Below, one piece after another: positions 25,662-35,202 of a stretch of DNA of 64,000 bases; position 1 is the first letter of the stretch; each line of letters begins with the position of its first letter. The DNA is from JADLGL01 sp963823045 (GTDB lineage: Bacteria; Pseudomonadota; Alphaproteobacteria; Rhizobiales; Kaistiaceae), in contig CAWGKA010000003.1 in assembly GCA_963823045.1 (NCBI GenBank), positions 1-64,000 of the forward strand, in the 5' to 3' direction. The translations under genes and the position numbers were made by a program. The notes under the pieces were generated by a model. The model was not told the DNA's origin. It made no database searches and was given only the letters and a program-made list of their open reading frames with translations.

Positions 25662-26792
25662 GTGGAATTTCTGCAGGGTCTTGGCCATTTCACGATTGGC
25701 ACGATCGTCCCGTTCCTGTTCATTCTGACGCTTATCGTCTTCTTCCACGAGCTCGGACACTTCCTTGTCGCCCGCTGGAACGGCGTGACGGTGAAGGTCT
25801 TCTCCATCGGATTCGGCCCAGAACTCCTCGGCTTCACAGACCGGAGGGGAACCCGCTGGAAGCTTGCGGCGATTCCGCTCGGTGGGTATGTCCGATTCCT
25901 GGGCGACGAGAATGTCGCGAGCGCCGCCGGCCGCGAGGCGATCGAGCATCTCAGCGCGACGGAGAAGCAAACAGCCTTCGCGACCCAGTCGGTGGGGCGC
26001 CGCGCTGCGATCGTCGCCGCCGGTCCCATCGCCAATTTCATCCTCGCCACGGTGATCTTCGCCATCTGGTTCGGCGTCATCGGCCGGGCCTCGATGCCGG
26101 CGGTGGTCGATGACGTTCTTCCCGACACGCCGGCGGCGATGGCGGGATTTGAGCCCGGCGATCAGATCGTCGCCGTCAACGGCAGCACCATCAAGACATT
26201 CGAGGACTTTCGCCGAATCGTGTCGCTGCGACCCGGCGACCAACTCACCGTATCGGTGGATCGCGATGGCACGATCCTCGATCTCGCGGTGACGCCCGAG
26301 GAAGTCGAGCGCGATGACGGCTTCGGCGGCGTCTATCGGGTGGGACAGATCGGCATCCAGTCCTCAGCCGATCGAGCCAATATTACAACGATTTACACGC
26401 CATTCCCTCAGGCAATTTGGGAGGGTTTTGGAGAAACCTGGTTCGTCGTCTCCGAGACCGTTGGCTATATCGGCCGAATCATAACCGCGCAGGAGCCGCC
26501 CGATCAGCTCGGCGGGCCGATCACTGTCGCCCGGGCCGCCGGCGAGGCGGCGTCCATGGGGTTTGTCGCGCTGCTGGCCCTGGCCGCCTATTTGTCGGTG
26601 AGCGTCGGGTTCGTGAACCTTTTACCGATTCCTTTGCTCGACGGCGGGCATCTCCTGTACTTCGCGCTGGAGGCAATTCGCCGTAAGCCACTCGCCGAAC
26701 GAACCCAGGAGATCGGATTCCGGATCGGCTTCGTCATGGTTATGGCGTTGATTCTGTTTGCACTTACGCTGGATCTGGGGCGCCTCAGCTAG
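25662..26792 (+). CDS. rseP: Site-2 intramembrane metalloprotease RseP/MmpA
   Basis: This membrane zinc protease cleaves transmembrane segments of regulatory proteins and remnant signal peptides. The 376-residue product has HELGH in the first helix (residues about 28-32), the second metal motif LDGGHLLYF in NLLPIPLLDGGH, and one PDZ domain in between (about 125-200, ending near SLRPGDQLTV). It starts at GTG 25662, 1 base after the dxr stop. In Caulobacter the orthologue acts on polarity factors; substrates here are unknown. Confidence 0.95.
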   Translation: MEFLQGLGHFTIGTIVPFLFILTLIVFFHELGHFLVARWNGVTVKVFSIGFGPELLGFTDRRGTRWKLAAIPLGGYVRFLGDENVASAAGREAIEHLSATEKQTAFATQSVGRRAAIVAAGPIANFILATVIFAIWFGVIGRASMPAVVDDVLPDTPAAMAGFEPGDQIVAVNGSTIKTFEDFRRIVSLRPGDQLTVSVDRDGTILDLAVTPEEVERDDGFGGVYRVGQIGIQSSADRANITTIYTPFPQAIWEGFGETWFVVSETVGYIGRIITAQEPPDQLGGPITVARAAGEAASMGFVALLALAAYLSVSVGFVNLLPIPLLDGGHLLYFALEAIRRKPLAERTQEIGFRIGFVMVMALILFALTLDLGRLS

Positions 26793-26849
26793 GCAGCGTT
26801 GCGGCGCCGCCACGGGGCGCTGAATTCCCGGGGAATTGGCTGGTTCGGC

Positions 26850-26878
26850 TTGCCTCGCGGGGCAAAGCCTGTTCTAAA
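26850..26878 (+). promoter_or_regulatory. Candidate promoter upstream of bamA
   Basis: TTGCCT at 26850-26855 and TCTAAA at 26873-26878 are separated by 17 bases, about 80 bases upstream of the bamA ATG. This is a reasonable housekeeping-type match. It lies in the only gap larger than 100 bases between frr and lpxD, which supports a separate start for the bamA-lpx segment. Confidence 0.35.
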
Positions 26879-26961
26879 TCCGCGTCAACTGGACGTTAGG
26901 ATCAAGTAAGGCATTGAAGGCCGTTGCGCAGCGGTCGAATGCTCGGGGGTGCGGCTAAGAA

Positions 26962-29269
26962 ATGTTGCGGTTTAAATTTCTTCGCAGGGCTGCACTCGCT
27001 TTCGCTGCATTCATGAGCGTTCCAGTCGCCTTCGGCGGCGTTTCGCTTCTAACGGCAACCACGGCCGAGGCCGCGACGCTCAGCAACGTCCAGGTTTCCG
27101 GCAATCAGCGCATCGATACCGCAACGATCCGCAGCTATGTGACCGTGTCCTACGGTCGTAATTTCACGCAGGCTGATCTGTCTCAGACGCTGGGCGTTCT
27201 GGTCGCCACGGGCTTCTTCTCCAGCGTCGAAGTCACCAGCAGCGGCGGGACGATCTACATCCGTGTCGTCGAGAACCCGGTCGTCGTCTCAATCCAGTTC
27301 GACGGCAATCGACGCCTTCGCGATACGGAACTGCAAAACGTTATCCAGACCGAGGTTCGCGGGCCGGTGAACGCCGTGACGCTCGCTGGAGACGTGCAGC
27401 GCATCCAAGACCGGTACGCCCAGCAGGGACGTGGCGGCGCGGTCGTGACGACGGAGATCCAGCCGCTCGACAACAACCTTGCCGTCCTCGTCTTTCATAT
27501 TGCCGAGGGGCAGCGGGTTAAGATCGCGGCGATCAATTTCGAGGGCAACGCGGCCTTCACCGACAGGGCTCTGCGGTCGGTCCTCCAGACCCGCCAGTCG
27601 AGCATCATGACCTTCATCAACAAGGCCGATGTTTATGACCCCGACAAATGGGCTCAGGACCTCGACTTGATCCGGCGGTACTACCTGCAGCACGGCTACG
27701 CCGACATCGACATCGTTTCGTCGAACGTGGTCTACGATCCGGCTGCCTTTGCCTACACCATCACCGTCACGGTGAATGAAGGGCCGCACTACACATTCGG
27801 CCAGGTGGGCGTTGATTCTTCCATCGACGGCGTCACCGCCGATACGCTCGGCAACGCCATCCATATTCGCAGTGGCCGCGAGTTCAACGCGCTCGATCTG
27901 CAGCGCTCGCTCGAAGACATTGCCGTTTCCCTGGCTGATGCCGGCTATCCGTTTGCGGCGGTCACGACGCGGGCGAACCGCGATTACGCCAACAACACGA
28001 TCGACATCACCTTCCGCATCGACCCGGGTGCGCGCACCTACATCGAGCGGATCGATATCGTCGGCAATTCGCGGACACGCGACTATGTCATCCGCCGTGA
28101 ATTCAGCATGGCCGAGGGCGACGCTTACAATCGCGTGCTGGTCGACCGCGTGCAGCGGCGACTGCAATCGCTCGGCATCTTCGATTCCGTCTTGATCCAG
28201 ACGAGCCAAGGTTCGTCGCCTGATCAGGTTGTCCTGACCGTCTTCGTGCAGGAGAAGCGCACCGGCGAGGTGAGCGCCACGGCTGGCTATTCCACGGCCG
28301 ACGGCATTATCGGCGAAGTGTCCTACTCGGAGAGCAACTTCCTTGGCCGCGGCCAGCAACTGCACCTCTCCTTCACGATCGGCGTGTCGAACCGCAACTA
28401 CTCGATCTCGTTCACCGAGCCCTATTTCCTCGGCCGGCGGCTGCCGCTTGGCTTCGATGTCTACCGGCGGACGACGACGGCGAATGCGGTGCGCCCATAC
28501 AATGCGGCGTCGACGGGCGGACAGATTCGCATCGGCCTGCCGGTCACAGACAATCTGACGGCGCAGCTGGCCTATCGGTATGCCCAGGATGTCGTGAGCG
28601 GGTCGACGCGGACCGACGTCTATGTCAACGGCACGCGGGTCACCTCGTCGCTGAGCCTGACGCTGGCCTTCAGCACGATCGACAATATGAGCGATCCGCG
28701 GCAGGGCATGTTCGCCCGCGGCGTGGTCGAGTATGCCGGCCTTGGCGGTACGGAGCGGTATCTCCGCGAGACCTTCGACGCGCGGTGGTATCAGCCGATC
28801 GGCTACCAGTCGCCCTTCGTGGCCATGGTCCGCTTCCAGGCCGGCCACATCGGCGGGGTTGGCACGGCTGTGAATCCGTACGACCATTTCGTGCTGGGCG
28901 GCGATACGATCCGCGGCTTCGCGGCTGCCGGTTACGGCCCGCGCACCACGGACGGTACTGGCCTTGCCCTTGGCGGCAAGACCTACTGGGCGGCCACGGC
29001 GGAACTGACGTTCCCGCTGCCGTTCATACCTGACGATATCGGGCTCCGCGGCGGCGTCTTCGCCGATGCCGGTATGCTCTTCGGTGTCGACGGGTTGCCG
29101 GGACCGACGACCTTCGTCAGCGATTTCGATCCTGCGTTCGTCGGTTGGTGTGTCGTTGCTGTGGACCTCGCCGATCGGGTTGCTGCGCTTCGACTATGCG
29201 TGGGTCTTGAGCAGCGCCGGGTACGACCACCAGCAGGCCTTCCGCTTCAGCGCCGGAGCCCAGTTCTAG
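26962..29269 (+). pseudogene. bamA: Outer membrane assembly factor BamA, frameshifted near the C-terminus
   Basis: This is an essential Omp85 protein that inserts beta-barrels into the outer membrane. It has a signal peptide ending near AEA at residue 36, about five POTRA repeats (residues about 40-430), then the barrel with the GGDTIRGF loop motif (VRGF-type). The frame loses sense at about 29133. The adjacent frame supplies SVGVSLLWTSPIG and LLRFDYAWVL and the normal C-terminal ending FRFSAGAQF with TAG 29267. Removing one base (for example T 29133) gives 768 residues. As sequenced, the frame continues into lpxD, producing a false 1006-residue fusion. Sequence error is the likely cause. Confidence 0.9.
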
Positions 29270-29316
29270 TTCAGCAATTCCGTTGGCTCGGGGGTGTGCC
29301 GGACCAGGGGGAGTCT

Positions 29317-30396
29317 ATGGCGGATATTGCCTTCTTCCCGGCACCGCAGCCGATAAGCCTGCGTGAGATTGTTGCCCTGACGGGTGCCGAGCCGAGCGCC
29401 GGCGCCGACCTGGATCTTATGATCAGCGGGGTGGCGCCGGTGGAAAGTGCCGGTCCGACGGATATCTGCTACGCCGACAACCCACGCTATCTCGATGTGG
29501 CGGAGACGACGCGCGCAGCGGCCTGCTTTGTGTCGAAGCGCGGCCTCGCCAGGGTTCCTCCCGGTACCGTCGCGCTTCTGACAGCAGATCCGCACCGCTC
29601 TTTGGCGCTGGTCACCGCCAAGCTCTATCCGGCGGCAATGCGCCCCTTACCGGTGGTGACGACGAGCGGCGTCGCCGAGACGGCGACGGTTCATCCGACC
29701 GCGCGGCTGGAAGAGGACGTCATCGTCGAAGCCGGGGCGGTCATCGGCATCGGCGCCGAAATCGGGCGAGGCAGCCTCATTGGCCCGAACGCAGTGATCG
29801 GTTCGTCCGTGCGGATCGGGCGCAATACGACCATCGGCGCGGGTGCCACGGTGATCCATTCGCTGGTTGGCGACAATGTCATCATCCATGCCGGAGCGCA
29901 TATCGGGCAGGACGGCTTCGGCTTCTCGCCGTCAGGAGCGGGACATCTGAAAGTGCCGCAGATCGGACGGGTCGTGATTTAGGACAATGTCGAGATCGGC
30001 GCAGCCACGACGATCGACCGCGGCGCCAGCCGCGACACGACGATCGGGGAGGGCACCAAGATCGACAACCAAGTGCAAATCGGGCACAACGTAAATGTCG
30101 GTCGCCGGTGCCTGATCGTGGCTCAGGTGGGCATATCCGGCAGTGCGACAATCGGAGATTTCGTGGTGATTGGCGGGCAGGCCGGCATCAATGGGCACAT
30201 CACAATCGGTGCGGGGGCGCAGATTGCGGCGCTGAGTGCCGTGCATCGAGAAGTTCCGGCCGGCGAGAAATGGGGCGGATCGCCGGCGAGGCCGCTGCGG
30301 GAATGGCTGCGCGCCCAGTCGCGCGACTTGCGCGAAAGCCGGAACGACACGGCAGCATCACGTCGTGCCAAGGCGAAGGGGGGCCATGGTGACTGA
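29317..30396 (+). pseudogene. lpxD: UDP-3-O-acylglucosamine N-acyltransferase with internal amber codon
   Basis: LpxD adds the second acyl chain in lipid A synthesis. ATG 29317 opens an LpxD N-terminal domain (TDICYADNPRYLD), then left-handed beta-helix hexapeptide repeats, and HIGQDGFGFSPSGAGHLKVP with the catalytic His. After GRVVI the codon is TAG (29980-29982). The same frame then continues perfectly with DNVEIGAATTIDRGA through the C-terminal helices to TGA 30394, 359 codons plus stop. Gln (CAG) or Glu (GAG) is usual at the amber position, so one substitution explains it. TAG is a normal stop elsewhere in the window, so recoding is unlikely. Confidence 0.9.
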
Positions 30397-30865
30397 GGCC
30401 GCCCACGCGACGCTGGCGGCGGTCGATATTCAGCGCATTCTCGACTACCTGCCGCACCGCTATCCGTTTCTCATGGTCGACCGCATCGTCGAAATCGACG
30501 GCGACAATTCGGCTATTGGTATCAAGAACGTAACAGTCAACGAGCCCCATTTTCAGGGGCATTTCCCGACGCGGCCGGTGATGCCCGGGGTGCTTATCCT
30601 CGAGGCGATGGCCCAAACGGCCGGCGCAATCTGTATTGCCGCGGCCAATGGCGTCCGCCCACCCGGGGTCGTCTATCTCACCAGTATTGATGCCGCAAAA
30701 TTCAGGCGCCCGGTGGTGCCGGGCGACACGCTACGCATTCACGTCACCAAGATGCGGCAGCGGATGAATCTCTGGAAGTTTCGGGCTGAAGCACAAGTTG
30801 ATGGAGTTATGGTGGCGGAAGCAGTGGTCAGCGCTGTAATGAGCGAGACCATGGCTAGCACATGA
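30386..30865 (+). CDS. fabZ: 3-hydroxyacyl-[acyl-carrier-protein] dehydratase FabZ
   Basis: This enzyme dehydrates beta-hydroxyacyl-ACP in fatty acid elongation and competes with LpxA/LpxD for the same acyl donors, hence its place among lpx genes. The 159-residue hot-dog fold shows LPHRYPFLMVDRI (about 22-34) and the active-site segment HFQGHFPTRPVMPGVLILEA with catalytic His and Glu. ATG 30386 overlaps the end of lpxD; the longer frame from 30236 is antigenic noise from lpxD. lpxA overlaps its stop by four bases. Confidence 0.96.
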   Translation: MVTEAAHATLAAVDIQRILDYLPHRYPFLMVDRIVEIDGDNSAIGIKNVTVNEPHFQGHFPTRPVMPGVLILEAMAQTAGAICIAAANGVRPPGVVYLTSIDAAKFRRPVVPGDTLRIHVTKMRQRMNLWKFRAEAQVDGVMVAEAVVSAVMSETMAST

Positions 30866-31662
30866 ACGCCCGAATCCATCCAACTGCAATTATCGAAGAC
30901 GGAGCGAAGCTGGGGAAGGGGTCGGAAATCGGCCCCTACAGCATCGTTGGGCCGAACGTCGTGCTTGGGCCGCGCACCATCGTCGGTGCCCATGCCCAGA
31001 TCCTGGGGCACACGGAAATCGGCGCAGATACTCGGATTTCGTCGTTTGCCTGCATTGGCGGTCCACCGCAGGATACGAGCTATGCCGACGAGCCAAGCAC
31101 GGTGCGCATCGGCAAGAATTGCATCATTCGAGAACACGTCACGGTGCATCGCGGCACGAAGAAAGGCCACATGCACACGGAGATCGGGGACCACTGCTTC
31201 CTGATGGTTGGGTCCCATGTCGCTCATGACTGCGTCCTCGGTTCGCACGTGACGATGGTCAACGGGGCGACGATCGGCGGGCATGTCGAGATCGGCGACT
31301 ACGCCACCTTGGGTGGGCTTGCGGCAGTACAGCAAAGGCTTAGGGTTGGCGCCTACTCCTTCGTTGGGGGCCTAACGGGCGTGAACGCGGAGATCATCCC
31401 CTTTGCCATCGCCGTCGGTGACCGCGCTGAGCTCGGTGGCCTCAATATTGTCGGCCTGAAGCGGAGGGGTTTCGACCGGCCGACCATTCACGCATTGCGT
31501 GCATCCTATCGGGAGATATTCTTCGGCCACGGCACGCTGGATGAGCGTGTGGAAAGGGCTGCGGAAAGCTATTCCGAAGTGAAGCCGGTGATGACCATCA
31601 TAGATTTCGTCCGAAAAGGTGGTAATCGTCCTTTGTGCACACCTCGGGATGTGGAGATCTAG
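30862..31662 (+). CDS. lpxA: Acyl-ACP--UDP-N-acetylglucosamine O-acyltransferase
   Basis: LpxA catalyses the first step of lipid A synthesis. The 266-residue left-handed beta-helix is built from hexapeptide repeats, starting IHPTAIIEDGAKLGKGSEIG. The catalytic His lies in VGSHVAHDCVLG (residues about 117-128), and the C-terminal helices include FDRPTIHALRASYREIF. Its start overlaps the fabZ stop (ATGA), and lpxI follows 3 bases after it. Confidence 0.96.
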   Translation: MNARIHPTAIIEDGAKLGKGSEIGPYSIVGPNVVLGPRTIVGAHAQILGHTEIGADTRISSFACIGGPPQDTSYADEPSTVRIGKNCIIREHVTVHRGTKKGHMHTEIGDHCFLMVGSHVAHDCVLGSHVTMVNGATIGGHVEIGDYATLGGLAAVQQRLRVGAYSFVGGLTGVNAEIIPFAIAVGDRAELGGLNIVGLKRRGFDRPTIHALRASYREIFFGHGTLDERVERAAESYSEVKPVMTIIDFVRKGGNRPLCTPRDVEI

Positions 31663-31665
31663 GCG

Positions 31666-32544
31666 GTGGACGGATCGATTGCCCCGGTCTTGGAGAGCGC
31701 CGAACCGCTGGCTGTATTGGCCGGCGGCGGGGCTTTGCCGCTGATCGTTGCATCGGCCGCGGTCCGCGCCGGACGGCCTATCAAGGTGATCGGCATTCGC
31801 GGCGAGGCCGATTCGTCGATCATGGCGTTCCCACACCACTGGGTTGATTGGGGAGACGTCGGTCGGCTGCTGACTGCGCTGCGCTGGCATCGCGCCCAGG
31901 ATCTGGTGCTGGTCGGCCGCATCAAGGCGCGGCCGGACTATCAAACGCTGCCGCTCGACCGTGGCGGTATGCTGGCGCGGCAAGCGATCATGGGCATCTT
32001 CCACGGCGGCGATAATTCAGTTTTGTCCGGCGCCGTCCGTCTATTCGAGTCACGTGGATTTCGTATCGTGGGCGCCCACGAGGTCGCCCGCGAGTTGGTC
32101 GTCCCCCCCGGCCTGCTGACGCGCGCCCAGGGAACCGCACGGGACCTCAAGGATGGCGATATCGCCTTCACAGCGGCCAAGGCGATCGGCGCCATGGATG
32201 TCGGCCAGGCGGCGGTTGCGGTCGATGGGCGCGTGATCGCGCTTGAAGGCGCGGAAGGCACCGACGGGATGCTGGAGCGGGTCGAGCTATTGCGGAGCAA
32301 TGGTCGGGTACCGACGCAGCGTCGCTCCGGCGCGCTCGGCAAGTGCGCCAAGCCGCATCAGGACCTTCGGGTCGATATGCCGACCATCGGCCCGGAAACG
32401 GTGGCTGCGGCCGCTGCGGCGGGCCTTGCAGGCATCGTCGTCGAAGCCGGCCGCGTGATGATCGCCGAGCGCGAAGAGACGATCAGGAGCGCCAACGCTC
32501 ATGGCCTCTTCCTGCTCGCCAAGGAAAGCGAGACAAACGCTTGA
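31666..32544 (+). CDS. lpxI: UDP-2,3-diacylglucosamine diphosphatase LpxI
   Basis: LpxI hydrolyses UDP-2,3-diacylglucosamine to lipid X. It replaces LpxH in alphaproteobacteria. The 292 residues show the N-terminal LAVLAGGGALPLIVASAAV domain and the C-terminal catalytic DUF1009 region, GAMDVGQAAVAVDGRVIALE and DMPTIGPETVAAAAAAGLAG. The start is GTG 31666, 3 bases past lpxA. Its TGA overlaps the TTG start of lpxB. Confidence 0.94.
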   Translation: MDGSIAPVLESAEPLAVLAGGGALPLIVASAAVRAGRPIKVIGIRGEADSSIMAFPHHWVDWGDVGRLLTALRWHRAQDLVLVGRIKARPDYQTLPLDRGGMLARQAIMGIFHGGDNSVLSGAVRLFESRGFRIVGAHEVARELVVPPGLLTRAQGTARDLKDGDIAFTAAKAIGAMDVGQAAVAVDGRVIALEGAEGTDGMLERVELLRSNGRVPTQRRSGALGKCAKPHQDLRVDMPTIGPETVAAAAAAGLAGIVVEAGRVMIAEREETIRSANAHGLFLLAKESETNA

Positions 32545-33737
32545 CGGCAGCCAGCCGGGCTGAACCCAACCGGCCATTTACCGTTTTCATCGTCGTCGCC
32601 GAGGAGTTGGGGGACCAGCTTGGGTTCCGGCTGATGAGGGCGCTCACCGAGCTGAGGCGAGGCGACGTTCGCTTTGTCGGCACCGGCGGGTCGCGCATGG
32701 AGGCTGAAGGGCTCGACCCCTTGCTGCGCCCCGGCGAGGTGGACCTGATTGGCTTCACCGGCCTGTTCTCGCGCTTGCCTCAGATATTCCGACGGATCCG
32801 GGAGATCGCGAACGCCGCCATCGCGTCCGAGCCCGATGTGATGGTGCTGGTGGACAGCCCCGAATTCTCTCATCGGGTCGCGCGCATTGTGCGCCGGGAA
32901 CGGCCGAATATCCCGATTATCAACTACGTGTCGCCTTCGGTCTGGGCGTGGCGAAGCGCGCGGGCGAAAGCCATGCTGCCCTACGTCGATCACGTCCTTG
33001 CGCTGTTGCCGTTCGAGCCGGCGGTCTACCGCCGCCTGGGCGGGCCGCCCTGTTCTTATGTTGGCCATCCACTCCTGGAGAAGGTGCCGTTGCTGCGGCC
33101 CGGGCCCGGCGAACGGATACCGCTGGAGGAAACGGCGAAGCCGCGCCTCCTGATTCTGCCTGGCAGTCGAAACGCCGAGATCAAGCGGCTGATGCCGCCT
33201 TTCGGCGAAACGCTGGCGTTGATCAATGAGCGGTTCGGTCCGGTGGACGCGGTTCTGCCGGCGGTGTCGCATCTTGCAAGCGACATCCGCGATCAGCTGA
33301 AATCCTGGCCGGTGCAGCCGACCGTGGTCGAGGGGGAGGAGGCGAAATATGCCGCCTTCAGGAGCGCTCACGCGGCGCTGGCGGCGTCCGGCACCGTCTC
33401 GCTTGAGCTCGCCTTGGCGGGCATCCCGACGGTGGTCGCCTACCGCATCGAAGCGGTGATCCGTCCGTTCAAATGGATGCTGCGCGTGCCGTCGGTCGTG
33501 CTCGCCAATGTCGTCCTCAGCGAGCGGGTCGTCCCCGAACTCCTCGACGGCCACAGCTCGCCGGAACATCTCGCCGACGCCCTGGTGCCGCTCCTTCGTC
33601 CCGGTCCCGAGCGCGAGCGCCAGCTTCAAGCGTTTGCAAAGCTCGACGACATCATGGCGTTCGATGAAGGCGCGCCGAGCAAGCGCGCCGCCGAGATGAT
33701 CCTGCAACTGGTCGAGAAGTACCGGGCCGCCGCCTAG
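32541..33737 (+). CDS. lpxB: Lipid-A-disaccharide synthase
   Basis: This GT-B glycosyltransferase joins lipid X and UDP-diacylglucosamine. It is 398 residues from TTG 32541 (TTGA overlap with lpxI). Recognisable segments are VLVDSPEFSHRVARIVRR (catalytic Asp region), INYVSPSVWAWRSARAK, and LILPGSRNAEIKRLMPPF. The N-terminal donor loop reads VAEELGDQLG where most members have a GExSGD pattern, a modest departure. Its TAG shares the bases CTAG with the convergent gltA stop. Confidence 0.94.
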   Translation: MTAASRAEPNRPFTVFIVVAEELGDQLGFRLMRALTELRRGDVRFVGTGGSRMEAEGLDPLLRPGEVDLIGFTGLFSRLPQIFRRIREIANAAIASEPDVMVLVDSPEFSHRVARIVRRERPNIPIINYVSPSVWAWRSARAKAMLPYVDHVLALLPFEPAVYRRLGGPPCSYVGHPLLEKVPLLRPGPGERIPLEETAKPRLLILPGSRNAEIKRLMPPFGETLALINERFGPVDAVLPAVSHLASDIRDQLKSWPVQPTVVEGEEAKYAAFRSAHAALAASGTVSLELALAGIPTVVAYRIEAVIRPFKWMLRVPSVVLANVVLSERVVPELLDGHSSPEHLADALVPLLRPGPERERQLQAFAKLDDIMAFDEGAPSKRAAEMILQLVEKYRAAA

Positions 33738-35026
33738 CCGCGCTGGTCGATCGGCACGTAGTTGCGTTGCGGCGAGCCGGTATAGAGCTGGCGTGGCCGG
33801 CCGATCTTCTGCGACGGATCCTCGACCATCTCCTTCCACTGAGCGATCCACCCGACGGTGCGCGCCACCGCAAACAGCACGGTGAACATCGTCGTGGGAA
33901 AGCCCAATGCTTTCAGGGTGATGCCGGAATAGAAGTCGATGTTCGGATAGAGCTTCTTGGAGATGAAATAGTCGTCGGTGAGGGCGATGCGCTCCAGCTC
34001 CAGCGCCACCTCGAGAAGCGGATCGTCGGAGATGCCGAGTTCGTCGAGCACCTCGTGGCAGGTGTCCTGCATGATCTTGGCGCGCGGATCGTAGTTCTTG
34101 TAGACGCGGTGACCGAAGCCCATCAGGCGGAACGGATCATCCTTCGATTTCGCCCGTTCGATGAATTCGGGAATGCGGTCGACTGTGCCGATTTCGGCCA
34201 GCATGTTGAGCGCCGCCTCGTTGGCGCCGCCATGCGCCGGACCCCATAGGCAAGCGATGCCGGCCGCAATGCAGGCGAAGGGGTTGGCGCCGGAAGAGCC
34301 GGCGAGGCGCACCGTCGACGTCGAGGCGTTCTGCTCGTGGTCGGCGTGGAGGATGAAGATGCGGTCGATGGCGCGCGCCAGCACCGGATTGACGACATAA
34401 TCCTCGGTCGGCACGGCGAAGCACATGCGCAGGAAATTTGAGGCGTAGTCGAGCGAGTTCAGCGGGTAAACGAAGGGCTGGCCCGTATAGTATTTGAAGG
34501 CCATCGCCGCGATCGTCGGCATCTTCGCGATCATACGCAGCGAGGCCACCATGCGCTGGCGCGGATCGGTGATGTCGATCGTATCGTGATAGAAGGCTGA
34601 CATCGCGCCAACGACGCCGACCATGACAGCCATCGGATGGGCGTCGCGCCGGAACCCCGAGAAGAAGCGGATCATCTGCTCGTGGATCATCGTGTGATAG
34701 GTCACACGGCGATTGAGATCGGCCTTCTGGGCCGCGGTCGGCAGCTCGCCATAGAGAAGTAGGTAGCAGGTCTCGAGGAAGTCGCCTTCGTCGGCCAGCT
34801 GCTCGATCGGGTAGCCGCGATAGAGGAGGAGGCCGCGTTCTCCGTCGATATAGGTGATCTTGGAATCGCAGGAGGCGGTCGAGGTGTAGCCCGGGTCGTA
34901 GGTGAACATGCCGAGCTGAGAGCCCAGCGTTCCGATATCCATGACGTCGGGCCCGATCGTCCCTTTCAGGATGTCGAGTTCCGTCGACTTGTCACCGACG
35001 GTGAGGGTCGCTTTCAGTTCACTCAT
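33734..35026 (-). CDS. gltA: Citrate synthase
   Basis: Citrate synthase condenses acetyl-CoA and oxaloacetate for entry into the TCA cycle. It is 430 residues from ATG 35026 (MSELKATL) with an AAGGGG ribosome site; a Met 14 codons upstream is the alternative. Catalytic segments: HADHEQNAST (residues about 246-255), GPAHGGANE (about 279-287) and FGHRVYKNYDPRA. It is of the long, type II hexameric kind. Convergent with lpxB through overlapping stops. Confidence 0.97.
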   Translation of the reverse strand: MSELKATLTVGDKSTELDILKGTIGPDVMDIGTLGSQLGMFTYDPGYTSTASCDSKITYIDGERGLLLYRGYPIEQLADEGDFLETCYLLLYGELPTAAQKADLNRRVTYHTMIHEQMIRFFSGFRRDAHPMAVMVGVVGAMSAFYHDTIDITDPRQRMVASLRMIAKMPTIAAMAFKYYTGQPFVYPLNSLDYASNFLRMCFAVPTEDYVVNPVLARAIDRIFILHADHEQNASTSTVRLAGSSGANPFACIAAGIACLWGPAHGGANEAALNMLAEIGTVDRIPEFIERAKSKDDPFRLMGFGHRVYKNYDPRAKIMQDTCHEVLDELGISDDPLLEVALELERIALTDDYFISKKLYPNIDFYSGITLKALGFPTTMFTVLFAVARTVGWIAQWKEMVEDPSQKIGRPRQLYTGSPQRNYVPIDQRG

Positions 35027-35202
35027 ACAAACCGCCCCTTCTCCAAAGCGAAAGTCCCTTGGAGGCATGACAAGGGCCTTCGCAGATATCTCACCCGATT
35101 GACTGGTGGTGCAGTCGCCAGCGGCCGGCCAACGTCTCAGCGGCGCTTCGGCTTATTCGGAGGCCCTAGCGTAGCGCTCTCGGGTCGCAAAGAGAAGTGA
35201 AC

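Noticed and set aside
26962..29982. A genuine BamA-LpxD fusion protein
   Set aside because: The junction lacks the conserved BamA C-terminal strand, which is present in another frame with its own stop, and lpxD has its own ATG at 29317.
29980..29982. Amber recoding (pyrrolysine or similar) in lpxD
   Set aside because: TAG ends many neighbouring genes (nuoM, nuoN, rnj, dnaE, rpsB and others), and LpxD has no reason to carry a special residue at this position.
30236..30385. A longer FabZ N-terminus starting at 30236
   Set aside because: The extra 50 residues are an alternative-frame reading of lpxD, rich in Arg and Cys, and do not resemble FabZ.
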